Shown here: one piece after another, positions 10,461-22,850 of the stretch
Numbering within the stretch: position 1 is the stretch's first letter
Layout: each line of letters opens with the position of its first letter
Assembly (NCBI GenBank): GCA_024305405.1
Contig: JAKNDB010000065.1
Span: 62,001 to 126,000, forward strand
Direction: 5' to 3'
Source: Dirofilaria immitis
Taxonomy: Eukaryota > Nematoda > Chromadorea > Rhabditida > Onchocercidae
DNA: 64,000 nt
The notes under the pieces: generated by a model
What the model was told of the DNA's origin: nothing
The model's database searches: none
The model's input: only the letters and a program-made list of their open reading frames with translations
Program-made: the position numbers and the translations under genes

Positions 10461-11314
10461 TCTTCAAAGAAGCTTCAATGAATATAAGGGAATTTTTGTC
10501 AAACAATGAAGAATTCAACAAATCCATTCCCGAGCATGATCGAGCAGAGGTAAACCAATTAAAAAGAATCCTCGGCATTAATTGGAATCCCAAAAGATAT
10601 CATCCAAATCATTTTAAAACCATGGAATGGAATAAAACTGACAAAACGAACAATTTTACAATTTATAGCAGCTCAGTATGATCCATTAGGATTCCTTGTT
10701 CCGTCTATGGTGCAATTCAAACTATTCCTTCAACATTTATGGAAAAGGAACTACACTTGGGATCAATCTATAAGTGAAGAAGAAGAAAAAACTTGGGAAT
10801 GTCTAATAAAAGAATGGTCAACAGACGTAAAGGATCTACCACAGTGTGTAATACATCTCTCAGAACAAATGCAGCTCCATGTTTTCACAGACGCGTCAAG
10901 TCTGGCCTATTCTGCAGCTATATATGTGCGAAACTATGGAATTGAAGGTGTTAAAACATCGCTTATATTCGCAAAATCACGGATCGCACCAATTAAAGGT
11001 ATCACCATATCCCGATTGGAATTATTGGCAATAATCGTTGGAGTAAGAGCAGCCCATTTTGTTATAAATCAACTGAATCTAGAAAAGATGCCAGTTACCC
11101 TATGCTCTGACTCGAAATGCGCATTACATTGGATACAGAACTGTTCCCGCCTATGCCAAAATTTATACAGAATCGAGTAGAAGAAATAAGAAAGGCAAAG
11201 TTTCTATTTCGTTATATTCCAAGTAAGTATAATCCAGTCGATATTGCAACAAAGGGACTTTCTCCAGCAAAACTTGGAAATTATGAAACATGGTGGAACG
11301 GACCGTCATGGTAG
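10451..11314 (+). pseudogene. BEL/Pao RT connection and RNase H
   Basis: The RNase H part lies at about 10860-11180. Its catalytic acidic residues are visible in [13 protein letters not shown], in the Glu of SRLELLAI and in [10 protein letters not shown]. The downstream segment PSKYNPVDIATKGLSP is the conserved link into the integrase. It is split over two frames (10451-10681 and 10707-11180, then 11117-11314). Confidence 0.8.
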
Positions 11315-12613
11315 TAAAAGAAGAAACGAACTGGCCTCAATGGGAATACAACTTTGAAGGGGAATACGAAAATGAAGAAGGGAACGAAATCTCCGTAGCA
11401 AAGGTTACAAAACAAGTTATTATAAATAAAACTTTTAAACTTATAGACGCGAGTCGTTTTAGTAAATGGTCAAGATTATTGAGAGCTACTGCATGGGCGT
11501 TGAAATTCATAAATTCCATAACAAAGGGAAACTTTCATAGTTACACTCCTTATCGGATGTACGAAGTCAACTAACAGTAGCAGATCTTATATTAGCAAAT
11601 ATAGTCTTGATCAAGCAAACGCAATCAGAAGGAATAACTGAAGAAGAAATAAACAAATGCAGTCTGTACTACGATGAAAGGGATGGTTGTTGGAAATTCA
11701 AAACCCGATTAGACAATCTAAAACAGTATGAAAGTAATTCGCATTTAATCTATCTCCCAAGACATAATCACATAATTGAAATTTTTATACAACGCCAACA
11801 TGAGAAACTTTACCATGCAGGTATTGCTCACACGCTCTCAGAATTGAGAACAGAATATTGGATGCCCAAAGGGAGAACTGAAGTCAAGCGAGTATTAAAC
11901 AAATGCAGAAGCTGTAAAAGATGAAAGACAAAACCATTTAAGTTACCAATTATGCCTAATCTTCCAAAAACCCGAATTGAACGTACTCGAACATTTGAAA
12001 ATATTGGATTGGACTATCTTGGTCCTCTTTCTATCAAGAATGAAATTGGGATTGTCAAAGGTGGGTAGCTCTTTTTACATGTTTTACGACAAGAGCAACC
12101 ACTAACGTATGTAAATTTCGAAGATTACGTGATAATACGACCGATTGATTCTATTTTACCTAATGCTTCTCTAGTAACTCAACTTCCTTATGACAATGAT
12201 GAAGAAGAATACCATCTTCATAGACTAAGTACCAAGGAAAAACTTGTTAGGTATTGGTCTAACACTCTCAAGGCCTTAGACACATTCTGGGAAATATGGA
12301 AAAGGGATATTTAACTAGTCTCAAAGAGCGAACTCAAAGAGAGCATAATTCCCCGAAAGGTGCAGAAGTAAGAAGACCTTATGAAAACGAAATCGTGTTG
12401 GTCAACGAATCAGAAATTCCTCGTGGTATGTGGAAATTAGCGAGAATAAAAGAAATTAAAAGGGGAAGCGATGGAGAGGCCAGGAACGCTATAATAGAAA
12501 TGCCACATGGAAAACTGCTAAATAGACCAATAAACGTATTATACCCCTTAGAAATCAACGACAGTTTGGATAATCAGCCACCTATATCTGAAGAATCAAT
12601 CACAAGAAGTTGA
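11290..12613 (+). pseudogene. BEL/Pao integrase with catalytic-core deletion
   Basis: Begins with the linker and an HHCC zinc domain at about 11800-11925 (HEKLYHAGIAHTLSELR, then CRSCKR). The core opens with the first catalytic Asp in [12 protein letters not shown] at about 12005 and continues to a TCFTTRA match at about 12080. Sequence then jumps directly to the C-terminal segment (PLTYVNFEDYVIIRPID at 12110 onward), so the rest of the core, including the second Asp and the Glu, is missing. The tail is the DUF5641-like domain (PRGMWKLARIKEI, then GSDGEARNA). The deletion makes the element integration-defective. Confidence 0.8.
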
Positions 12614-12698
12614 ACAAGAGAAACCAATCGCTTCAAGGACTAGGAGTGCAACAAATAAACGAACTATAGCAGAAACTATCTGTAAGTCAAATTGGACA

Positions 12699-14354
12699 AT
12701 GAGAAGTTTGGTTTTGATTTCGACGATTTTTATACTATCAGTCCAAGCACAAACAATGAAGGAGTGTGAATGGAAAGTTGGTATTCCTTTTAATATCCTA
12801 CAAAGGTGGAATTGTGATGAACTTGCAGAGCAAAACTTCACGATGAACAAAGTCATAGTGTACACACGAACCCACGTACGGATACCTGCTATAAAATGCA
12901 GCAATGTAACACGAACAGTATGCACTAAAGCTTTTTTAGATTCTCATTATCTGTAATCTCTGATCAAACAGTTACTTCAGCTACATCTTCACATTTCTGT
13001 AGAAATTTAGATCGTCAAAAGGAAATAGATGGAGAGAAATTGATTCAAGTATCACCTAATAAATGGATTACAAATAACGAACTACAGTACTCCTATGGTG
13101 TTAGGAGTTAAATGTCAATCAACCACTAACTTCATATTTGTAAAGGACAAGATATTCCTTTACGACGGTAAGGGATTACTATCAGATTTTGATAATGTTG
13201 AACGTTGTACTGCAATCAGTGGGAAATGTGTGACCAATAATGGTATTGTCCTATGGGATGGAGAAGAAATGGGAAAATCATGTCCGTACAGGAAAATTGG
13301 TGAATTTGATGCCCAACTATCCGGAAGTCATGTGATTATAGACAAACTACAGACCTCATTCATATTTAAGGAAAACAGAATCATCATGAATTCAAATTGT
13401 GATTTTATCGAGCCATACTCAATGAACGGCGATATTATCGTCGGCAAAGGAATCAACAATTTAACCAACAACATACGAAAACAAAGGTCTGATCCAGAGG
13501 GTGAGTTAAATATGAAGGAAGTAAGTGAAAGGGAAGAAACAGAATTAGATGAATTTGATCCAAGGAATATTAAATATGAATACCTTTTCGACGGATTGCA
13601 GATAGAATTTAAGAAACAATTGACTAAACTGTATCAGAGAAGCTGCCAAAACAGAAACAATTTATTATTATTGATCGAATGGTTATCGACTGTCAGTCCA
13701 ACACTGGCTGTTAAACTATTATTGCAAAGAAACGATATAATAGTAAAACGAATTAAGGGAAAACTGTTAATAGCTCCCTGTAGTTTCAATGCCTCTGAAT
13801 GGAAAACTGTAGATTTCAAAGCAGGTATAGTGAGCAAATTCGAAATTGAGAAAATTAATGCAGATTTAGAAATATTAGCCCAAAAACTCGGAATAACGAA
13901 TCCAGTACATGGTCTAACACGAGAGGAATCATTACGGGAGCCAATAGTTGGACAAGGGGAAGAATTGGTAAATCAACTAGAGACCCAATTCGATGAAATC
14001 ACTGAATTAATAGAACAAGAATTATCAGAAGTTATGAAACGCTGGAAACTGATCACCTTTAGTATAATTGTTTTCGTAATATTAATCATGATAACTGTTA
14101 TCAAACTAAAATTTGAATTAATTCGATCTCTTTGTCGTTTCTTCTGTATTAGAACCTCAAATAGAAGGGTAGACAATTCTATGGAACATGTACGGGTTCC
14201 TACACCCAAAATAGGGGATCAAAAACCACCCAACACCATTCATTACTTTCCCATTGTTCTTTCCGTAAATAGCCTTCATTCCGTTTCCTTGGGAATGTCG
14301 GGAAGACGAGAGGAAATTAATTCAAATTTATTCCTAAAAATACATTGTTTATAA
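12699..14354 (+). pseudogene. envelope-like ORF of the BEL element, broken
   Basis: A third ORF after pol, in two pieces. 12699-12956 starts with a signal peptide (VLISTIFILSVQAQ) and an N-glycosylation-rich, Cys-containing segment. 13095-14354 (419 codons) carries more cysteines, a basic site near its middle, a heptad-rich region and a C-terminal transmembrane helix (about 14060-14110) with a short basic tail. This plan (signal, ectodomain, one C-terminal membrane anchor) is typical of env-like genes captured by nematode BEL/Pao elements. The pieces are separated by a stop and frame change near 12955-13090. The last ~20 codons read into the 3' LTR. The origin of the envelope was not recognised. 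Confidence 0.65.
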
Positions 14355-14676
14355 CAAATAATTAAGCCATCAACGATTTCCTGTTTCTCACACTAAGCCA
14401 TCAACGATTTCTTGTTCTTCACACTAATCAAAACATTTATTTAAATTTTCTTATTCATCATTCACCCAAAATCCTTTCCCACATTATTCATCATTTGTTC
14501 CTCTTAAAACATCTGTTTTATCCATTTACAAATCTTTCCAATCCAAATTTTTTTCTCATCACGCCCCTTTTATCACCCTATATAATCACAATCACAGCAA
14601 CAGATGCAACCTTGTTTTTTTCTCTAATAAAAATTCGTCACTTGTTGATTGTCCCCGCAAAAAATCTTCCACAACA
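14296..14676 (+). repeat. 3' LTR, BEL family 1
   Basis: Starts TGTCGGGAAGACGAG and ends CTTCCACAACA. It carries a tandem duplication of about 31-33 bp beginning AAGCCATCAACGATTTC (14364-14424) that the 5' LTR lacks. Followed directly by the target duplication AATTG (14677-14681). Confidence 0.9.
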
Positions 14677-14681
14677 AATTG

Positions 14682-15130
14682 ACCAATAATTAGCTTAAAA
14701 AAGAAACATTAAAAAGAGAAAGAAGAGAAAAAAAATTAAATAAAAAGGGGATATAAGAAGAGAAGAGAAGAAGGATACTTGAAAAATGTTTGGTATAAAT
14801 TAAACTTCGAATTGATATAGATTCTAAAAATTAAGTACTTTCGAATTATTCAAATTATATAAAAACAAATCGAAAATATTAAGAATCTCTAATATTTATA
14901 AATAAATATGTGTTGAAAAAAATACTTTCATGAGTTGATAAATTATGCGGTATTAAAATTCGGATTTGATATCATCCATAGTGCGATAATAATTCTTTTA
15001 TAGCACACAATATCATCTATCGATTTATTTTCCATTTTCCCTTTCATAGCTATCATTTTTTTTCAAATGATAGCTTATTATAAAGTTTAAATCAAAAATT
15101 TAGACAAATAAATTGTTTAATAAATTGAAA
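14682..15130. other. purine-rich and AT-rich flank, no gene
   Basis: A run of A/G-rich sequence (14697-14775) follows the BEL element, then AT-rich DNA. No splice-bounded open frame was seen. Confidence 0.4.
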
Positions 15131-15133
15131 TGA

Positions 15134-15319
15134 AAAAGAAAAAAAGACGCAAAGCATTTTGATATTTTCAAAAATTTGCTCTATCTTAAACATGTAGCTA
15201 TCGTCAAGACCAAGACTCGCTTTTGTTATGAATGCGATGTTTTACCTGTTTTTCGATCAATTTGCCAAACTGTTTTAGAATCTGGAATTTTGATTTTGTT
15301 GGATCAAGCCAACGCCTAA
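15134..15319 (+). CDS. candidate exon or gene remnant, unknown
   Basis: 62 codons open between TGA (15131) and TAA (15317), without a good start codon. The coded stretch looks protein-like (KTKTRFCYECDVLPVFRSIC, ending ILILLDQANA) and is less AT-rich than its surroundings. No partner exon or family was found. It may be a terminal exon or a fragment of a dead gene. Confidence 0.25.
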   Translation, partial: KRKKDAKHFDIFKNLLYLKHVAIVKTKTRFCYECDVLPVFRSICQTVLESGILILLDQANA

Positions 15320-16379
15320 TTTGAATGTTTGATTTCTAATCGTTAATTTTAATTTGAATGTTGAAAAATTCTTTTACTTTTATGTTTTTCATTAATTAAT
15401 TGCTTATGGTAGGCAAAAGATCCATAGACCAATAAATTAGACGTAACAGCCAAGTATATCAATGCATCATAAGTCTATAAAAATTTTCGTTTTCCACTTC
15501 TTTTTTCAAATATTTTTACAAAAAAAGCTTTCAACAATATGATCAACCAATTTTTAAAGGATTACAATTTTGACGGCGAAAATTATCACAATAAAGCAAA
15601 TTCTTTCCGTTTTCTTTTGTCATTTCATTATCATAATAAAATTATGTAATATTTAAAGATTAAATTGTTGATTAAATTCCAAAATTCTTTTCATATAGTT
15701 TTCGGTAATATTTAATTCACCTATATCATGTGATTTTATTAATTTTTGGTAATTAATAAAAAATTGAAGTTTTATTTGGAAAAAATTTTGCATGAGAAAT
15801 TTTCAGCGAAAAATTAATTCGAGTTGAATTTAGAAATTAAAAATGATTCCAGATTTTTTTAACGAAAAATCATGGCGAAAAAAAAGAGAAAACGACGAAT
15901 TCAATCAAAGGAAAAAATGTTTTATCAGTAAGGAAAAAAAACTATTTAGGATAAATTATTTGAACAAAACTTTCTTAAGTTCACTTTATCGAGAAAACTA
16001 TTATTAAGAAAATCAATGATCGATTTTTTGCGATTGAATTGTTTAATTTCTTTAAATTTAAAAATTTCAAAAGTTAATATTTAAAATTAGCACCATCCAA
16101 TAATATTATTTTTAATAAAACACAATTCAATTTAAAAAATATTATTGCTGAGAAAAATTATGAAAAATTATGCAATTCATTGCTTAAATTTTGTGAAATA
16201 TATTAAAATGCATGCGAGAATAGCAAAATTGCAAGCGTATTTATTATTAGTATTTTTCCTAATAATAAGTATTAAGTTTTCCGTTTTGATAACTTTTATA
16301 TAATATTCCAGATACAGATCAAAATTCAATAAGGTTACTGTAATATAGGATTACTTACATTTATTCAAATATTGATTAA
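15320..16379. other. AT-rich non-coding sequence
   Basis: Long A/T runs and short direct repeats; nothing gene-like on either strand. Confidence 0.4.
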
Positions 16380-16860
16380 AAATCAGTAAGGCTGCAGTAA
16401 TGGTTAGATTATTTAAATTTTTGCCATCATTATCTATTATCATCATTATTGACCATTTTTTGCATATTATTCAAAAATACTTTCTTTCTAATAAATTCAA
16501 ACAATTTTTTATTAGTTCAAAATAACCTCTATAGTGTTATAAAAGAAACGGGTTAAAATTACTACATGCTTATCTAAAAATACATCGACAGGAAGCAGAC
16601 AGCAATCATTGCAGCTATTAATATTGTCTGAGCAAAACAATTTGTTAGAGCATTGCAGAAGATCCTTCATTTTTAAACTCATCATACTAAACACTTAATA
16701 AAGCAAAAAAAAAAATTGAAGGCGTCATTTAGTCGTTTGAAATATTTTATCAAATTTCCCGCTTCATAATAAAATTGTCATTTCTAACTAAAATAATATT
16801 CCATAATAATCCTTATTATTTATTAAATATTATAACTATGATCTGGATATCATTTAACAC
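16380..16860 (+). repeat. dispersed repeat family R1, copy 2
   Basis: Aligns in blocks to the reverse complement of 3360-3800 and to 61955-62200 (shared ACATCGACAGG box, CAGTAAT...ATTATTTAAATTT box). Ends undefined. Non-coding. Confidence 0.45.
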
Positions 16861-19480
16861 AACTTTATCATTAAATTAATGGCATAGGTCATTTATGTGA
16901 CTTGATAACATTTTGAGTGATTTTGCAAAATTTGGAAATTTTTCCGATTTTACGCTTTGCAACAATATAATATTGTTTTGTTGTACCTATCTATAATTCA
17001 ATGATTTTGATTTTTTATGTTATTAAAATTGAACTGATAGTCTGTAGTGAATGCAAATAAAATAGAAAAAGATTTTTTCCCAATTACCTCACTAAAACCT
17101 TCGATTATTTATTGCATCTCTAATATATTATCTTTGACATAACTTCGCAATACATTCTCTAAATGAGTCATACTGAAATAGCTAATTAACGAGTAATATT
17201 CAGCATTCTAAAACCACCATTTTTACCTCATCGGCGTAATTCGATTACTAAAAGAAATTGAAAATCAAAATCATTAAATTTAGAATGATTGGAACGTAAA
17301 AAACGCAAAAATTGTAAAACATACTTATAAATTTATATCTCTTACAAATAATTTATCAAAAAAATGATTTAAATAAAATTACCACTTTTTAACTACTTTT
17401 CGATTACTCGTTCGTAAATTCGTTTAATCCATTACAATAGTAATTTAATTAAAGTGTAATTAGTATTGTAGTTAAGGGAAATAATGAATAACGAGATTTA
17501 CCGTATTCTTTTCGTTTTTGTTAGCAATCCCAATCCTGCTATTTGTACTATTAAATTTATTATTAAAATATCGATGGAAAATGATATTTCTATATCATTT
17601 ATATAAAATAAATAAATTAATTGAGTTTGAAAAATTATGATTCGAGCATTAAATTTTCATTGATTAGCTTTCGAAAAAATTTCCATTTGTAAATAATTTA
17701 TTGAATCAAGGAAAAGAAAGAAAAAGAAATTATGGTAACATATTGTTGTTAACTTATGCCTATTAAGTCTAATCAAAAACAATGGAGATTCGAGAAAAAC
17801 AGTTAAAAAACAATAATTAGTATATAACAAACTTAAATTTGTTTTTGTACCAAATTCATATAAAATGATGAATAATCTAATTAAGTAGTTTTCAATCATT
17901 TTCCTAATAATCATTATTAATTTTGAAAAATTTCACTAATATCTGAAAGAGTTTAAATATTGCTAAGATACAGATTATTATATCCAAGTATAAATACAAT
18001 TGATGGATATTTAATCAAATTAATCAATTTTGCATTATTGAAGGATAAGTCTTTATAATTATAATTGCGTTTATTATTCGTTCCAATTATTTTTAATACT
18101 TTCGGAACCGTTTTTGCTTATTGCATTTAAATTATTGTTGAGCTATCGTTTTTTAAGCTATATAAATGTGTAATAAATTTTTACATCTTAGAATTTATTT
18201 CATTTTGGCGAATAGCTTTTGCAAATTATTTAAGAGACAGTTTCATTTTAAAGAGTCATTTAGATACCAAGAAAATACTTCCATGGAAGCATCGCACAAT
18301 AATAAGGTGATATATCGAACAATTTAAATAGTAAGCAAAAAAACAATAGGAATCAAAGTAAATAAGATGCAACTGTGCCACTAAAATCTTCGATTATGAT
18401 TAAGTTATAAGAAGAACTTCTCAAACAATTTGATTATATTTAATTTGTTATCATTTCTCTTCATTTTCTTAAATTCTATGCTTGAGTTTTAGTATAATTT
18501 AGTACTTCAATGCGCTGAAAATATTCATTATCTATCTCAGTATGTAAGTTGAGTTTTTTTTTCAATTTCAAGATAGGTATTACTAGTAATGGTTGAAAAC
18601 AATTTATCACTTTATCATTATAGTGTATCATTGTTGTGTGCAAAAAAAAGACTTTATTGAGTTGAAATGAATATACAATTTACAACGGATCTTGAAAATT
18701 CTTCATTTCAAACATTTTTAATTCAGCAAACTAATAATAATAAGTAAAACAACTTGGAGATTTTCTATTATTCTATTTCCTCTTCTATTTGTAAGTTCAA
18801 AACTAGATTATATTTTACAGTTTCTATGTTCAGTTCACCCTTGGTCTCTTCTTTCCTAACTTTTCCCTAATATTTTCCAACTCTTCTAAAATTTATTTAT
18901 TCTTTCCTAATAGAGATTACTGTTTCCTTCTCAAAATTTCAAGAATATATTGATAATGCATGTAAATTTCTCAAAAATTTAACAGTTTTCTTCAATTTTA
19001 CGAAATTTAATCATATCAAAAAATATAAAATCCAATTTTATACATAGTATCCATTTTTTAATATAAATTCTTTTGAATGTGAAGTGATACAATATTAGTT
19101 GTAATGTAAGCAGAAAAAAGTGTCACAAAAGAGATCGGTAAATATTTGAATAAAAAAGATTGAATAATTGTTAATAATTTGTTTTCCAAACTACATAGCA
19201 TAATATAAACATTGTTACAAATTTAATAAAATTCACTGTCACAAAGTATTTCATTTTTTTTTTTTAAAAACAATTCTGCAGTGATTAATTTTCTATTTGT
19301 TCAGGTCAAAAGAATGACGATATTGATCAAAATCTATAGTATATCTGTTATATATTTCATAAACTTATGTAATTTCATTTCCTCTTCCGTAAGATAATTT
19401 TCAGTGTTGAAATTGACGAGATTATCGCTGATTTTTTTAAACGTGACACCCAACAATATTAAATCCAGAACAATGGAATT
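16861..19480. other. gene-poor AT-rich stretch
   Basis: No exon with matched splice sites was found. Open frames such as 17657-17914 (minus) are low-complexity by-products of A/T runs. Confidence 0.4.
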
Positions 19481-19489
19481 ACTATTTCC

Positions 19490-19715
19490 GTGACTCTCCT
19501 TACGATTTCGACGACAGAGGTATTAAGACTTTTGAAAATTCGAATTATCGATTTCCTTCGTTTACTTTTAAAAATTGCAATTTCAAGATTTGTCAAACTT
19601 TAATTATCTTTCTTAGAACAATCCCTTTTAAGGTACCAATTCTGAAAATCGTTCCGCAATAGTTAAAGTCATTTTCGCCACGTCTATCGCTGAAATCGCA
19701 AGGAAATCCCTGGAA
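19490..19715. repeat. imperfect foldback (inverted repeat) element
   Basis: The left arm (about 19493-19560, plus) and right arm (about 19640-19705, minus) align at roughly 70 percent identity, beginning CTCCTTACGATTTCGACGA versus TTTCCTTGCGATTTCAGCGA. Both arms are open in the equivalent frame, giving SPYDFDDRG and FPCDFSDRRG. The right arm on the minus strand follows a good acceptor (TTTTCTTTTCCAG). It could be two inverted copies of a small exon or a foldback transposon. Confidence 0.4.
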
Positions 19716-19859
19716 AAGAAAATATAAGGATTGATATGGTAATTTGTTGGAGATATATTACAATATGGGTTAAGAAGTTCTGAATCATACTAACAACATC
19801 ATTGTTATTATTTTGCATTATTAATATACCAATCTTGTGATGTGCTACAAATGAAGGTG

Positions 19860-20150
19860 ATAACTGTGGTGACCTCAGAACTGGGCGAGGGATCCTAGTT
19901 AACAAAATAGAGCGAGGGATCCTAGTTAACAAAATCATTTTGGTTAGATGTCCTTCATGAGGTCAATTGGAAATACCGAGCATCTTTGGGTCGCTCCTTT
20001 CCTTGAGTTTTATTACCGTCATTCGAATTTGAATTATCTTATTGTATTATTGATATTGTAATTGTTACATTCGTTGACGTGTTGTAGAAATTATCATAAT
20101 AAAATTTAATCACTCAAGTGCTACAATTGAAAGGTAGAATGAACCTTCAA
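19860..20150 (+). repeat. repeat family R3 with SL1-like core, copy 1
   Basis: Aligns with 34740-34990 over about 250 bp, including the GATCCTAGTTAACAA box and the GTTGACGTGTTG...GAAATTATC box. At 20105-20120 it carries a diverged SL1-like stretch (TTTAATCACTCAAGT). It also has a local 28-bp tandem pair (19885-19937, unit GCGAGGGATCCTAGTTAACA). Confidence 0.5.
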
Positions 20151-20659
20151 TTTTTGTCATGATTAAAGAAGATCGACAACGTCATTATTATTTTGCATTC
20201 TGATAATAATTTGGCATGCCAATAATATTAGCAAGTTCCGGAGAAACTTTCAGGGCCAATTTGGATTGGCAAGAGCAAGAATTTAAATATTTTTCGGCAT
20301 TTAGACTTCATTATGAAGAAATGATTAAATGTAAGCAATTCACATACTGCTTTGTTTGATTGCCTCAAAACTGTTAAATTTTCAGCAAAAATCAAGTTTC
20401 CTAAATAAAAATGTAAGTTCAGCTATGAATTAAGACAACCATAAACCGGAATATCAAGGATTGGGACGCTATAAATCAGGATAATATAAATCGGATTCTT
20501 CATCAAATGTTGCAAATTGCAAGTGATGATGTGCGCATTTCAATCATTCTATTCGAATTCTCTAAACAATGCTAAAATCTTGATAAAATAGAAATGAAAT
20601 TTTGACACATTCTTTGCATTTGAAGGGTTTTTTCGCCTTTCCATTTATAAGATTGTACT

Positions 20660-21660
20660 CATTTAAATCCAATCGACCAGTTATTTTTGCCTTTGCTGAT
20701 GAATCTCTTTCAGTTGACATCTGAAATTATTTTGAAATGATTCACTTCATAACTTAAGTGATTTGATGATTATATTTCGCTAAATTTTTCCTCAGTCATA
20801 ATCAGTTTAAAAAGATTCCATCATTATCAACACATACGCTATGGAAATTTTAAGCGATAACACTTCATAATCATTCGATATTGGTTACTTCCTAAGAGTT
20901 TTCGAAGAATTAAAATGATATTCTAAAAAAAAATCAGTTTTCCTGTTCTATTGTGATTAATCCAGAATGAAATATGATGTTAGCAGATAAAAATTTGACT
21001 TTCATGTAATTCTGAAACCTAAACTATCGCTTATGCTGGTTTAAGACAGAATATGATATGGAAAAACAAAGAAAAAAATTGGCATAACGTAGTGTAGCTA
21101 CGAAATGATAGAGGAATTAAACTATCTTCTTCATTATAAGTTCATCTCATATTACAGAGAGTTTAAATGCAAAGTATTGGCTATTTGGAAAGTGACGAGA
21201 AAACGGATAAGAATAAAAACCAAATAAAAATTACAAGTCATAGTCAAAGCAATAATTTGTTCACTTACTGTTACTTGTGTAATGCATAATGGCAATGTAG
21301 CTATTAGAAAACAATAAGAGAGCAGCATATTGATTCGCAAACAATTTCAATGATAAATGGTAATGACTGATGGACTTGATTCTGCCGTTATAATTCAGAA
21401 AGATATATGATTCAAAGGATGAATTGCAGAAAAATAATAAACGCTGTACTGATTTGGAATGTTACCTGGCGACTGATTTTAAACGTTTGATGAAATAAAT
21501 TACAGTACTCTTAATCTTTTTGCATAATTATGGAAGTTTTATGGCGATAAAAAATGATTTATAGAAAAAAGCGACTTTGAAACGATTGGTAATTTTAAGA
21601 CAATATATTTTTTTGTGGAGCACCGATAGCTTTTTTATGGTTTCATAGAAATTCATAGGT
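20660..21660 (+). repeat. dispersed repeat family R2, copy 1
   Basis: Aligns with 60620-61260: TTAAGTGATTTGA, the CATAATTAT box before TTTT, and the ACTGATTGG/ACTGATTTGG box keep the same order and direction. The 60-kb copy abuts a zinc-finger pseudogene; no fingers remain here. Confidence 0.45.
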
Positions 21661-22770
21661 TTATGTAAATTTATGCAAATTAAAGTCATGTGTAATTTCA
21701 ATGCAATGGAAAATTACTATCTTCAACCATTTTTTTTGCGAAACGTACGAATACAATTAATCGAACGGTTTTGCTGAATAATTGATCGTCAGGAAAGCCA
21801 GTTGTTAACATTAAAATTTGTAGAAAATTGAATATTTCAGGTCTATAGTTTAACTTAATTCATTTACTAAAAATTATTTTCCACGCGAAATACAAACGTT
21901 TATTTATGGCTTTTTCTATTCAAAGCTTAGTTTTGCGAAAACAAAAAAAACACAAATAGGTCGAATATTTGGAAATTTTCTCCACAAAATTAATACTTTT
22001 TGTTTTCGTCAAAAATCTTTATTCAAAATCGTTTCAATCAAAAATATCATATTTATTACATTTATTTAAACTAATCTCATCTACATTTAACTTTTTATGG
22101 ATCAAAAAAATAAATGATATAATTTAGATGATATCACATTATTTGTAATATTTTACCTGTCCCATGCTTTTAGACATATTGCAATCAATAGATAATGAAT
22201 GCATCGTGCTCTCAGTGATACCGAGCACAAAGAATTATTTATATTCTATTATTTGCAGACGACAAGAATTTATATGAAGGGATTTTTGGCACTTGTATTT
22301 TTAAGATACAAAGGGACATATCTGGAAGTAATGGTGTAGAAAATTGATGCTGAATTGAAAAGCACTGCTTAACAAATTATTTGATAGATAATTTTGACCT
22401 TTTTGAAATCGTCGAAATCGCGAAGAAAAGCAGAATATCAATAATCGCCTTTGTTCTGGATTTAACATTGCTGGATATATGTTGTACTCGTTTCTTTAGT
22501 GTATAATGAAAAATGCAAATTAGTCATAGAAAGAGCTCCATTTTCTACACGCCAACAAAGGCGCTTATTTCTTGTAACAGTAAAACTGTAACAGGATTCT
22601 CCACTTATGCGGAAGAAGCTTCAACAAGGAGACTGGACATTATTTCGGGCAGTATTTTATTTCTTTTTTCCTTCAGTTATATTATCGTCGTTAAAATTGT
22701 TATTGATATCACTAAATTTGAATATGAATATGTATGATAATCGCTGCGTTCATTGATTTATTTTCAAATT
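21661..22770. other. AT-rich sequence, no supported gene
   Basis: An ORF at 22513-22737 (74 codons, with a hydrophobic C-terminal segment) has no splice or homology support and is not called. Confidence 0.35.
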
Positions 22771-22782
22771 TATCGCAATAAA

Positions 22783-22850
22783 AATTTAATTACCCAAGTT
22801 TATGGTACGTCGTCTTCGAGGTGAGTGAAACAAAAAATTTTAGGAACCTA
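22783..22850 (+). ncRNA. SL RNA-like sequence, probable pseudogene
   Basis: TTTAATTACCCAAGTTT (22785-22801) matches SL1 positions 3-19. At the place where SL RNAs have their splice donor, the sequence reads ATG then GTACGT. 53 nt from the presumed 5' end is AATTTTAGG (22836-22844), close to an Sm-binding site. Positions 1-2 are AA instead of GG and 20-22 are ATG instead of GAG, and no clear 3' stem was found. An SL RNA gene relic is the best reading. The promoter element was not assessed. Confidence 0.35.

Larger units (their letters stand above)
7262..14676 (+). mobile_element. BEL/Pao LTR retrotransposon, near full length, inactive
   Basis: A 7415-bp element with LTRs of 332 and 381 bp, TG...CA ends and perfect 5-bp target duplications. 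The order is LTR, primer-binding site, gag, zinc knuckles, aspartic protease, reverse transcriptase, RNase H, integrase, envelope-like ORF, LTR. This pol order and the domain set (DUF1759 gag, A17-type protease, DUF5641-like integrase tail) define BEL/Pao. It cannot move by itself: gag-pol is broken by frameshifts, a zinc-knuckle codon is a stop, the protease triad is changed and much of the integrase catalytic core is deleted. The target duplication and still similar LTRs show one insertion event that has not been heavily rearranged. Confidence 0.92.
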
